This document shows positions 53,095 through 61,866 of a stretch of 64,000 nucleotides of DNA, one piece after another; position 1 is the first letter of the stretch, and each line of letters opens with the position of its first letter. The stretch covers positions 73,694-137,693 of the forward strand of contig JBJHBW010000004.1 of NCBI GenBank assembly GCA_050485685.1, written 5' to 3'. The stretch is from JBJHBP01 sp050485685 (GTDB lineage: Bacteria > Pseudomonadota > Gammaproteobacteria > Steroidobacterales > Rariloculaceae). Under the pieces are notes generated by a model that did not search any database, had not been told where the DNA came from, and saw nothing but the letters and a program-made list of their open reading frames with translations. A program made the position numbers and the translations under genes.

Positions 53095-53331
53095 CTACGA
53101 CGACTCGAGCCACGCCGCGATATTCCCCGCAAACTCGCGGAAGTCATCCACGCTGCGGTAGCTGATGGTATGCACTATATCCCAGTCCACCCGCGTGTAA
53201 CTGTGCACCGAAATATTGCGGAAGCCCACGGCGGCACGCAAGCGCCTGCGCAAATCTTCAGAAATGATGCCCTGCTGCTGCAGCAGGTCGAACGCCTAAC
53301 CAATGGTCTGCGGCGCCGAAAGCGGTTCATG
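53095..53331 (-). pseudogene. hepT: Decayed hepT (DUF86) toxin gene
   Basis: Read on the minus strand, the last 66 codons before the TAG at 53095-53097 encode the C-terminal half of a HepT protein: AFDLLQQQGIISEDL, VGFRNISVHSY with the RX4HXY active-site motif, RVDWDIVHTI and DDFREFAGNI. Just upstream PQTIG is followed by TAG (53296-53298) where the family has Glu (GEAFDLL), and about 60 N-terminal residues are missing, so the gene carries a nonsense codon and a deletion. It follows its usual partner, the MNT nucleotidyltransferase gene. No start codon could rescue it. Confidence 0.8.
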
Positions 53332-53740
53332 GCCCTATCCATGCCTCTCGCCTTTCCCGGAGCACGCGTTCGCGCAATGGCAGAAAATCCGCCGAGTCAA
53401 ACAGCATCCGGGTGATCAGTCCGGCCAGCGCAGCATCATCACGCACGATCAGGCGTCGACCTTCTGTCAGAGCTGATTGAGAGACCAAGACGCCAGCGGT
53501 CGCCAGGTCCACAAGGTCGATAGGGCGGCCGGTCACCTCACCCAGACGGGCAATCAATTCCTGCCTTCTCGCGGAGGACAGCGGCCCCTCACACGACCAG
53601 ACTGCGATATCCAGGTCGCTGTCTGGACGGAAGTTACGTCCGGCAGCTGAACTGAAAGCAATCACAACATGAAGATCCGGTTCCTGACCAAGAATCTCGG
53701 TGACCTGATGCAACAATGGCGCGGAGGCGTCCTCAGACAT
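53327..53740 (-). CDS. MNT-type nucleotidyltransferase (MntA antitoxin-like)
   Basis: 137 residues. Minimal nucleotidyltransferase core FSSAAGRNFRPDSDLDIAVW: the DXD metal pair is present but the canonical GS is SS. RPIDLVDLATAG and LREREV-like C-terminal region fit the MntA group, which AMPylates HepT to neutralise it. Its partner hepT downstream is broken, so it is an orphan antitoxin remnant. The reading frame itself is intact. Confidence 0.78.
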   Translation of the reverse strand: MSEDASAPLLHQVTEILGQEPDLHVVIAFSSAAGRNFRPDSDLDIAVWSCEGPLSSARRQELIARLGEVTGRPIDLVDLATAGVLVSQSALTEGRRLIVRDDAALAGLITRMLFDSADFLPLRERVLRERREAWIGP

Positions 53741-53889
53741 GGGCGGTGATTCCGGCAGCGACGGGACTGGTGCGCTGATAATAGCGCACGAAGGAGGCTA
53801 TCCGCGCGCAGGCAGCCGGCAGTCCGGCTACGGAATCACCCGGAACGGTCCCCTGCACGCAACATCAGGACTCAAGCCGGCCCGGACAA

Positions 53890-54933
53890 TCAATCCCCCG
53901 CCAGCTCCTCAGCCTCACGACGCCCGAAAACCCACTCCGGATGCCGCATCACCTGATAGTAGAGAATGCCCGCGGACAGCCAGGCGAGCAGCAGCACACC
54001 ATCGGACGTGCCTGCGAAGTGGGCCAGCACGCCGACCAGCGCGAACAGGCCCGCGATGCCGAGCATCACGCCGAGCGCCGCGTGACGCGACATACCCTGC
54101 TCGATCAGCACGTGGTGCATGTGATCGTGGTCGGGCTCGAAGATGGAGCGGCCTTCCGCAAGACGGCGCACCACGGCCGAGAAAATATCGAACACCGGCA
54201 CCGCGATCAGCCACAGGCCCACGACCGGGGCCATGCTGGCCGCCGGCGCCTGGCTCAGCGCGATGCCCACCGCAGCGATCGCAAGCCCCAGCGAAGTGCT
54301 GCCCGCGTCACCCATGAACACGCGAACCGGACGATTGACCGGCACCGGCAGATTGAAGATCAGGAATCCCGACACCACGGCCAGCAGCAGCATGACGAGA
54401 ATGAACAGTTCGGTGCCGTAGGAGATGATCGCGCCCGCCAGCAGTGCGATCAGCGCGAGGCCGCCGGCAAGTCCATCCAGCCCGTCGATGATATTGAACG
54501 CATTGATGAGCGTGATGATGAACAGGATGGAGAAAATCGCTGCTACAGGACCCAGCGGCAGCTCGAAGAACAGCGGCGATCCGAGGTGAGAGACGGTCAC
54601 TCCGGCACCGAGCACCACGAGCATGGCTGCGCAGGAGTGCGCGACCAGCCTGACCGACGGCAGCAGCTGGTGCCGGTCGTCCACGGTGCCCACCGCCACC
54701 AGCAGGTAGACCGCGAGCAGCACGGCCTGCCAGTACTCCGGCGCGCCGACAAGGCTGGATCCGAAGCCAAGGCCCACAGCCATCGCAATGCCGCCGATCA
54801 GCGGGGTATCGTCATCGTGCCGTTTGACGCCGCCGGGCACATCGACCAGCCCCACCTGTTCAGCGACAGGCCTGAGCACAAAAAGAAAGACGACCGTTAC
54901 GACAAACGCCAGGAACGCACCCACTACGGTCAC
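53890..54933 (-). CDS. MraY/WecA/TagO-family undecaprenyl-phosphate glycosylphosphotransferase (1)
   Basis: 347 residues from a GTG with GGGAGA upstream. About ten membrane helices. Signatures: GVKRHDDDTPLIGGIAM, LLAVGTVDDRHQL-type DD pair (VGTVDDRHQLLPS), NAFNIIDGLDGLAGG, VFMGDAGSTSLG and the cytoplasmic EPDHDHMHHVLIEQG. WecA-type enzymes load GlcNAc-1-P or related sugars onto undecaprenyl phosphate. The product may prime O-antigen or enterobacterial-common-antigen-like glycan rather than the XrtA polysaccharide. Paralogue at 55216-56352. Confidence 0.88.
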   Translation of the reverse strand: MTVVGAFLAFVVTVVFLFVLRPVAEQVGLVDVPGGVKRHDDDTPLIGGIAMAVGLGFGSSLVGAPEYWQAVLLAVYLLVAVGTVDDRHQLLPSVRLVAHSCAAMLVVLGAGVTVSHLGSPLFFELPLGPVAAIFSILFIITLINAFNIIDGLDGLAGGLALIALLAGAIISYGTELFILVMLLLAVVSGFLIFNLPVPVNRPVRVFMGDAGSTSLGLAIAAVGIALSQAPAASMAPVVGLWLIAVPVFDIFSAVVRRLAEGRSIFEPDHDHMHHVLIEQGMSRHAALGVMLGIAGLFALVGVLAHFAGTSDGVLLLAWLSAGILYYQVMRHPEWVFGRREAEELAGD

Positions 54934-55215
54934 AAGCGTCTCCCATCCAACGCACTACGCAGCTTCAACCCGACACTCCCACAACACCGCAGAAGCTGCA
55001 CAGTCCCCCCCTCTGCGCAGCCTGTCGACAATTTACGTCAACTGGAAGTCACAACTCAATGTAGAAGTGTAAACAAGTTGACAGGATTGATGTGAAAAAC
55101 TTTCACGTACGCACGCGTGGAATTCACGTCGAACTGCGGCGAATGCTGCGTGATGTCTGCAAACGGCGACCGCGCGCCCGGCAGCAAGATGATTATTGGG
55201 TCGGTTTACCGAGAT

Positions 55216-56352
55216 TCATTGTTGCACTTGTGCAACGTGCGCAGGCGGCGCGATAGCTGGACGCCGCAGGGACTGCGGCAGCCACGGCAGCAGGAGTTCG
55301 GCGCGATACATCAGGCGCACGACCAGAACGCCGGCAACGATGAGCAGTCCGAAGGACCACATGTCGCTGATATCCAGCAGCTGCATCGCTACGCCGAACG
55401 CGGCCAGCGCACTGGCCAGCACGACGAAGACCAGAAACGCCCCACGCACGCCGAACCCGGCACGCAGCAGCAGGTGGTGCAGGTGCTCGTGGTCGGGCTT
55501 CAGCGGCGAGCGTCGTCTGAGCAGCCGTCGGGTGACGGACCAGAGGATGTCGAACAGGGGCAGCGCAGCCAGCCAGAGCATCGTCACCGGCGACGGGGCG
55601 CTGGCAATGGAGGCCATCGTGACCGAACCCACCACCGCCGGCTGCGACACGAGTATGCACACCCAGGCCACCGCGAATCCGAGCAGGGTGCTGCCGGAGT
55701 CGCCCATGAAGCAGCGCACATCGCGATTGAATCGCAGCGGCACGTTGGAGATCAGGAACCCGACCACCGCCGCAGCCAGCACCAGACTGATCGCAGCCGG
55801 GACAACAGCACCGGACAGCAGCGCGATGAGCGCCAGAGCGGTGAGTGCGACCAGCGCCATCGCGCCGGCCAGGCCATCCATGCCGTCGAGCATGTTGAAT
55901 GCGTTGATGGCCAGCATGATGGCCAGCGTTGTGAAAAGGACCGACGGCCAGCCGCTCATCAGTACCTCGCCATTGCCAAAGGGGTGACCCAGCGTGGTGA
56001 CGACGGCGCCGGTGCCGAAGATCAGCAGCAACGCGGCGACGGCGTGTACCGGCAGGCGCGCCCATGGAGAGAGATTGAAGCGATCGTCCATCAGGCCGAC
56101 GGTGACCAGAATGGCACAGCCCGCCAGGAACGTACCGGACGCAGGGTGTTCGGCGCCCAGCGGCAGCAGGCCAAACCCAACCACCACGCCCAGCATCATC
56201 GCGATGCCGCCGACCACGGGGATTTCACCATGGTGCGTCTTGTGGCCGCCGGGTCGATCGATCAGGTCCAGCGCCACCGCGAACGGGCGCAGCGCAAAGG
56301 TTGCGAGCAGGCACAGGGCAAAGGCTGCTGCTGCAGGACCTATCAGTTGCAC
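55216..56352 (-). CDS. MraY/WecA/TagO-family undecaprenyl-phosphate glycosylphosphotransferase (2)
   Basis: 378 residues from a GTG at 56352 with GGGAGGAG four to five bases upstream; the frame extends to 56433 without a better start. Same motifs as its neighbour: GGHKTHHGEIPVVGGIAMM, VGLMDDRFNLSP, NAFNMLDGMDGLAG, CFMGDSGSTLLG and LKPDHEHLHHLLLRAG. The two share order and spacing of motifs but differ throughout, consistent with an old duplication. 282 bp without a gene separates them. Confidence 0.87.
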   Translation of the reverse strand: MQLIGPAAAAFALCLLATFALRPFAVALDLIDRPGGHKTHHGEIPVVGGIAMMLGVVVGFGLLPLGAEHPASGTFLAGCAILVTVGLMDDRFNLSPWARLPVHAVAALLLIFGTGAVVTTLGHPFGNGEVLMSGWPSVLFTTLAIMLAINAFNMLDGMDGLAGAMALVALTALALIALLSGAVVPAAISLVLAAAVVGFLISNVPLRFNRDVRCFMGDSGSTLLGFAVAWVCILVSQPAVVGSVTMASIASAPSPVTMLWLAALPLFDILWSVTRRLLRRRSPLKPDHEHLHHLLLRAGFGVRGAFLVFVVLASALAAFGVAMQLLDISDMWSFGLLIVAGVLVVRLMYRAELLLPWLPQSLRRPAIAPPAHVAQVQQ

Positions 56353-56873
56353 CCGACTCCTCCCTTCGGTTTCCAGCCCTTGATTTCGAGCGATCGGCCT
56401 GTCTGGTTCGGAATAGTAGCCATTCAGGAACACGCTTCAGACGCATTCTGGTTCCATATTGCCCGAAACGTCGTGTCTGGCTTCACAGTTATGCTGCAGT
56501 TTGAGGCCGTACGCCGAGTTGCTCTCTCCACCTCATGGGCCGCAGCGAGATCTTGTTCTCGATTCGCCGCATTGGCAATTTTTTTGTCTTGTGGACTTAT
56601 GGTCAACAATTTCCTTAACCCTGCCACGCCGTCCGCAACCCATATCGCGAATTCCGCGATTCGAATGGAGCCGACGTTTATGCTTATGGGGGAAGCAGCC
56701 GCCACCGCAACAGCGCTGGCGATTGAACGCAACGTGGGAGTGCAGGTTGTCAGCTGTCAGGCGCTAAATGAGCGGCTGAGAAGCAATGGGCAGGTGCTGG
56801 TTCGTCAAGAAACGTGGCCCGTTGCCTTATCGTGCCCCACTCAGCTAGGCTGCAAGCTTTGAATAGAAAGCGT
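56353..56873. other. Intergenic region and composition boundary, 521 bp
   Basis: No credible gene. A long plus-strand frame (55117-56862) and a minus-strand frame (56424-56732) cross it but the first is antisense to the WecA-like gene and neither resembles a known protein. Base composition drops to visibly lower GC from about 56.4 kb onward. It probably holds the divergent promoters for the WecA-like gene 2 and the methyltransferase gene. Confidence 0.4.
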
Positions 56874-57527
56874 ATGCGGATGAGCGACTCAGAGTTCGAT
56901 CAAAACAGTTACTGGATAGACCGACATCAGCGGCTCAAGGGCGATCCAAGATCAGTCGGCCATGCGGGAAAAACACTAGAGGAAAATCTTGCAGCCGAGC
57001 TACGCATCAAACATTGGGTAAGCTGTGCGGCGCGGATTCTTAAGCCTTACGGCAGCGTGTTGGACATTGGCTGTGGATACGGCCGTGTAGCCGGCTCATT
57101 TTGCGACGCGGGGTACAGTTATACAGGGCTGGACATATCGGATGTCGCGATAGAAGCGGCTCGCCAGAGCGAACCAAGAGGCAGATACCTCTTGGGGTCA
57201 CCACTAACTGAGACCTTTCACGAACGATTCGACCTTGTTTGCGTATTGTACGTTTTTGTACATTTCGTGGACGATTCAGACTGGCTGGCATTAATCAATC
57301 GCATCTCCAATTGGCTAACCCCAGGCGGAGGACTGCTGTTCGCTGACAGTTTTCCCGCTGAGCTCGCTTGCCCGGCTCCTCACGTAAAATTGCGCCCCAT
57401 GTCCCACTACGAAACGGCGTTCAAGACCACCCACCTGAAGTTAGATGATTCTTTTCGAAGCAGCCTTCAGAAGGCTCTCGGAACACCAGCAATTCCACCC
57501 GCGCAACTTGCGCGACGTTCAGCATAA
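56874..57527 (+). CDS. Class I SAM-dependent methyltransferase
   Basis: 217 residues from the ATG at 56874 (another ATG at 56880; weak ribosome sites). The SAM-binding core is clear: SVLDIGCGYGRVAGSFCDAG, YTGLDISDVAIEAAR, FDLVCVLYVFVHFVDDSDW, and WLTPGGGLLFADSF. Small soluble methyltransferase of the sugar- or small-molecule-modifying kind; substrate unknown. Six bases before the giant FkbM/GT gene, so probably co-transcribed and acting on the same glycan. Confidence 0.82.
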   Translation: MRMSDSEFDQNSYWIDRHQRLKGDPRSVGHAGKTLEENLAAELRIKHWVSCAARILKPYGSVLDIGCGYGRVAGSFCDAGYSYTGLDISDVAIEAARQSEPRGRYLLGSPLTETFHERFDLVCVLYVFVHFVDDSDWLALINRISNWLTPGGGLLFADSFPAELACPAPHVKLRPMSHYETAFKTTHLKLDDSFRSSLQKALGTPAIPPAQLARRSA

Positions 57528-57533
57528 CGACAA

Positions 57534-60500
57534 ATGCACCACTCTGACTCGACAGACTCCACTTCAAGCTCGATCACCCTAGCGCAAAACGATGAGCGCT
57601 ATACCCTAGTCTTACCGGACGCGCGAACTGACCATATTCAACGCATCATCGCAACATCCAATGCCCCTTACGAGCTGGAAATGCTCCAAGACATGCGACA
57701 GCGACTTTCGCCTGGAGACCTGGTCTTGGATATCGGAGCGCACATAGGCAATCACACCGTATACCTCGCCAAGGTCGCGCACGCACAAGTTGTATGCTTC
57801 GAGCCCAACTCCCGGCTTTACGCTGTGCTCGCCGAAAACATCCAAAGAAACTCCCTGGAGGCGCGAGCTATCGCTCACAACATTGCACTAGGCCAAGAGC
57901 ATGTGCAGGCCCGCTTCGAGAAAGCAATCCCCGACAATCCGGGGGCGCAAAGACTCATCGTTGGAAGCGGTGAAATTTCAGTAACACGTTTGGACTCCAT
58001 GTCATTCGATCGGCCTGTGCGCGCAATAAAGATTGATGTAGAAGGCATGGAACTGGATGTACTAGACGGCGGAAGAAAGTTAATCGAGCACGACCGCCCG
58101 GTCTTGTACGTTGAGTGCCAAGATGAGTCCAGTTTTCGCCAGTTTATGAAGTGGGCAGAACTAAACCGCTACACTTATTGGGACACCTTCAACGCGACTC
58201 CCACACACCTCATGCTCCCGTTGGAGGCCGCTAGCCAAGAAGCGGCTATGCCTCTCGTAACAGGACAGAGTTATCGATTAGGCAAGCAACTTTACAAAGC
58301 GAAAAGGGACACAAGCCAAGCAAGAACACAGCTCGTCGAGGTTCAAGTACAGTTACAGAAAATGGAATCCGCCAAAGAAGCTTTGGCTACGGAAATCGAA
58401 AAGCGTGACACCAAAATTGCCGAACTATCGGCAACATTGTCGCACTCTCAAGTCGAACTCGACCTTGCATGCAATAGGGCAAGCTCTCTAGAGTCTCGCT
58501 TGGAATCTCTGACAAAGACACTTCGAAATCGCGTTGCCGATCTAATGCGCTCTACGGCGACGCTCGAAGCCGAGAAACGCGACCACGACAAATTGCGTGG
58601 CGACCAGAACCGCAAGCTCAAACGTACCGAAGCTCAACTGAGCGAGCTAAGTGAACATGCCGACGAATTAGAAGCTCGCCTTTCTGCCATATTGAGTAGC
58701 AATAGCTGGCGTGTGACGGCTCCTGTTCGCACGATCATGCGATGGATCCGGGGACGAAAGACACCCGAGTCTTTTGTTACTGAGGCTAAACAAAACGGCA
58801 ACGGTGCGCCGGATGTTTTCCAGGACAAGAGAAAAGAGCTTGGCACGGAAGCCCGCCCACGACAGGGCGAGTTGCCTGTAAGCGACATCGCAAGAAAACT
58901 ATGGGGCGGATTTTCCTCGCATGCACTGGAAGAGTTGCGGCAACGTGCGCAGGACAAAACGCGCAGCCCCGACGATCGCGTTCAGGCTAGCTGGAACCTG
59001 GCGCGCTGGATGGCAGCCCACAACGACTGGGACGCGTGCCTGACACATTTGGGAACAATCGCACGCTTGGACAAAAGGTTCTACCGCTCCAAGCGGACAC
59101 GAATTCTCTTGATAGAAGCTAACATCCGAATCGGCAAGGCCCAGAAAGCGATCGAACTAGCGGAATACGCATTAACGAAAAGCTCGGACGGGAATTACCT
59201 ATGCGGAATTTCGAACGCACTACTTAGCGAAAGTCACTCCTTACGGGATGAGCACGGACGCCTCGATACAATCAATCAGATTTTCAGAAATGCTGGGCTT
59301 GCCGAGTTATCGCTGCGCGATCCAGCTTCCGGCTTGACATTCGACAACCTCACTTCCACTTGTGAGCCGATCAAAGATCCTGATTCGCCCTTAGTAAGCA
59401 TTCTTGTCGCCGTCTACAATGCTTCTGCGTTCCTTGAGACTGCAATCCGCTCACTATTCGCACAGAGTTGGCAGAACATCGAGATCGTAGCCGTAGACGA
59501 CTCTAGCACTGATAGAAGCTGGGAATTATTACAAAGGCTGGCAATTGAAGACTCGAGGCTAAAGATATTCCGAAACGAGACCAATGTCGGCGCATACCCA
59601 ACGCGAAACAGAGCGCTAATCAATGCATCTGGAGACCTAATTACAGTCCACGATAGTGACGATTGGTCGCATCCGCAGATGATCGAGGTGCAGGCAAGTT
59701 CGCTTCTCGCAACGCATCACGCCAAAGCAAACTTTTCCGCTATGGCACGAGTCCAGCGGAATCTCGAGTTCACCTTACGTCCTGAGCGAGCCAATCTTGA
59801 GTACGTGCATCGCAGCTACCCATCATTGATGATTCGCCGTGGAGACCTCGATTCTATAGGCCAGTGGGATTCCGTAGCAGCAAACGCAGACGACGAGTTT
59901 GTTCAGCGCATTCGGGCCGTTTGGGGCGGCGCTTCTTTGGACGACATACTCCCAACGACACCCCTGTCTTTCTTTCTTCGTCATAGCGCATCACTGACGG
60001 AGCAGAATGACACTCACCTCCGGTCCCTTACGTTCGGCGTGCGCCACGAATATGCAAAGCAGGCTGAATTCTGGCGCATGAACATACTCCCAAGCGTTCT
60101 CGATAAAGGCGGTCTTGCAAAGCGCACTGACCTTAAGACTCCATTCCCGATTCCTTCAGGACTAGCTCGGAAGGATTGGAGCAGGAACAGGCTGTACGAC
60201 CTAATAATAGTCTCCGACCTTGGCCTGCAAGGCGGCACACGTCGATGCAATGAAGGGTACATTGAAGCGGCTTCTGCACTTGGGATGAAAATCGGACTTT
60301 TTCATTGGCCGAGATACGATTTGCGATTATCGGAAATCGCTAGCGACTACAGACGCATGAGCTACCGACAGAACGTCGATATTCTCGTGCCGCAAGACAC
60401 TGTCGAGTGCCGTGCTGTCTTGATTCATCATCCACCCATACTCCGCCACCGTATAGATGCGGTTCCAGCGATCAAGACCGGCCGGGTCGGAATACTCGTA

Positions 60501-61244
60501 AATCAACTGCCAATGCAATTACGGGGAGATATTCCTCGCTATTACAACCGAGAAGCAGCAGAAGCACTATGCGTAGAACTGTTTGGTCAGCAACCTACCT
60601 GGATGCCAATTTCTCCACTAGTTCGACGGTCCCTCTCGAAGCTCGGCTACCAAGATCTGGATGACCGCGATTGGTACCCGCCACTGGCCAGTCCGCTAAA
60701 TCGCTATCAGCCAGTCTACAAGCGCTATGACCGAGGCACAGACGAAATAACAGTTGGTCGGCACTCGCGAGATCATTGGACAAAATGGCCTGATGACCCG
60801 ACTAAGCTACGTGCCGCATACTGCGCCGACACCGACTTTTCGGTGCGATTCATGGGAGGTACGTCATACGCAAAGCGAATCTTGGGAACATTGCCGGCCA
60901 ACTGGGAATCAATTGACTTCGATAAAGTGCCAGTCACGCAATTTCTTTCTGAGATCGACGTTTTCTTGCACTTCGTTCACGATGACTACATTGAAGAATT
61001 TGGCCGCAATGTAATGGAAGCCATGGCACTGGGCATACCTGCTGTCTTACCCCATACTTTGCACGACACTTTCGAAGATTCGGCGACCTACTGCGACCCA
61101 GAAGAAGTACTTTCAGTCATAAGGCGAATTGTCGCCGATCGAGATCACTACTCGGCGATGTCACGAAAAGGATTCGAGTTCGTTCGGAAAAACGCCGATC
61201 AGCCCGTTGTCATAGAACGCTTGAAGCGTTTTGTACAAAGCTGA
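57534..61244 (+). CDS. Multidomain FkbM methyltransferase / coiled coil / GT2 / GT4 protein
   Basis: 1236 residues. Residues 1-240: FkbM-type SAM methyltransferase (LVLDIGAHIGNHTVYLA, VVCFEPNSRLYAVLAENI, IKIDVEGMELDVLDGG). About 255-395: coiled coil with heptads (QVQLQKMESAKEALATEIEK). About 455-610: helical, TPR-like. About 620-800: GT2 domain (VSILVAVYNASAFLETAIRS, VAVDDSSTDRSWELL, ITVHDSDDWSHP). About 885-1236: GT-B/GT4-like domain (YDLIIVSDLGLQGGTRRCNE, FLHFVHDDYIEEFGRNVMEA with the EX7E donor motif, LGIPAVLPH). Probably assembles and methylates a terminal saccharide. Lower GC than the left of the window. Confidence 0.83.
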   Translation: MHHSDSTDSTSSSITLAQNDERYTLVLPDARTDHIQRIIATSNAPYELEMLQDMRQRLSPGDLVLDIGAHIGNHTVYLAKVAHAQVVCFEPNSRLYAVLAENIQRNSLEARAIAHNIALGQEHVQARFEKAIPDNPGAQRLIVGSGEISVTRLDSMSFDRPVRAIKIDVEGMELDVLDGGRKLIEHDRPVLYVECQDESSFRQFMKWAELNRYTYWDTFNATPTHLMLPLEAASQEAAMPLVTGQSYRLGKQLYKAKRDTSQARTQLVEVQVQLQKMESAKEALATEIEKRDTKIAELSATLSHSQVELDLACNRASSLESRLESLTKTLRNRVADLMRSTATLEAEKRDHDKLRGDQNRKLKRTEAQLSELSEHADELEARLSAILSSNSWRVTAPVRTIMRWIRGRKTPESFVTEAKQNGNGAPDVFQDKRKELGTEARPRQGELPVSDIARKLWGGFSSHALEELRQRAQDKTRSPDDRVQASWNLARWMAAHNDWDACLTHLGTIARLDKRFYRSKRTRILLIEANIRIGKAQKAIELAEYALTKSSDGNYLCGISNALLSESHSLRDEHGRLDTINQIFRNAGLAELSLRDPASGLTFDNLTSTCEPIKDPDSPLVSILVAVYNASAFLETAIRSLFAQSWQNIEIVAVDDSSTDRSWELLQRLAIEDSRLKIFRNETNVGAYPTRNRALINASGDLITVHDSDDWSHPQMIEVQASSLLATHHAKANFSAMARVQRNLEFTLRPERANLEYVHRSYPSLMIRRGDLDSIGQWDSVAANADDEFVQRIRAVWGGASLDDILPTTPLSFFLRHSASLTEQNDTHLRSLTFGVRHEYAKQAEFWRMNILPSVLDKGGLAKRTDLKTPFPIPSGLARKDWSRNRLYDLIIVSDLGLQGGTRRCNEGYIEAASALGMKIGLFHWPRYDLRLSEIASDYRRMSYRQNVDILVPQDTVECRAVLIHHPPILRHRIDAVPAIKTGRVGILVNQLPMQLRGDIPRYYNREAAEALCVELFGQQPTWMPISPLVRRSLSKLGYQDLDDRDWYPPLASPLNRYQPVYKRYDRGTDEITVGRHSRDHWTKWPDDPTKLRAAYCADTDFSVRFMGGTSYAKRILGTLPANWESIDFDKVPVTQFLSEIDVFLHFVHDDYIEEFGRNVMEAMALGIPAVLPHTLHDTFEDSATYCDPEEVLSVIRRIVADRDHYSAMSRKGFEFVRKNADQPVVIERLKRFVQS

Positions 61245-61866
61245 TGAACTAGCCAGCCGAGCGTTTCCATCGCGTACCTAGCAATATCATTTTCTCATGA
61301 AGGCAAGTAAAACCCTGCAAGGCAAGCTCGCAAATCACGACGATATTCCGAGCGCTCTCAATCGCAAATTCGATCGCGCTACGCATGACGACGAACTTTC
61401 TGTTGAACGTGTTCAAGAGGAGACCTCACGAACGGCTCAGGTTCGGCTTACCGCTAAGCTATACTTTTTGAGCGCCTTCAAGATTGCAGCGATTAAGAAT
61501 AATCTTACAAAGCGCGCAACTCGCCAGGCTACCGTCACATCAGGCCGCACGGTGTCGACAAGATTTTTAGTTTTTCGTTCGCCTTTCGGAGAACCACTTC
61601 GACTTCAACTACATAGATTTGTCGCATAGAAACAATGCACACTTCTCGAAATCGCGGTGCTACACCGCAAGCGGAAGCCGATCGGAGATCTCTTGGGCGA
61701 CTAACTCGACTCAAAACCCGAATCGAAGCAACGCGGCGGCTATTGCACCGTCAGCTGGTAGACGGCAAGACAGAGACAGGAGTTCCCCTCAACCAGAGTC
61801 TGCAGAGGCACCCTAGCCTTCCAAAAAGAGTACCCCCCCTGACTGTGCGAGAACTGTGGAAAGAAA
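61245..61866. other. Intergenic region, 622 bp
   Basis: Two open frames occur (61297-61629 and 61635-62321, plus strand) but neither resembles a known protein; the second runs antisense-free into the start of the methyltransferase gene in another frame. I regard it as non-coding or decayed sequence. GGAAAG at 61858-61863 is the ribosome site of the next gene. Confidence 0.35.

Noticed and set aside
51432..53165. 577-residue plus-strand open frame
   Set aside because: Antisense to manC and the sugar dehydrogenase, both with clear motifs.
55117..56862. 581-residue plus-strand open frame
   Set aside because: Antisense to the WecA-like gene, full of Gln, His and Arg, with no family likeness; a shadow of GC-rich coding sequence.
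61297..61629. 110-residue open frame as a gene
   Set aside because: No family likeness and no ribosome site; base composition like the surrounding non-coding stretch.
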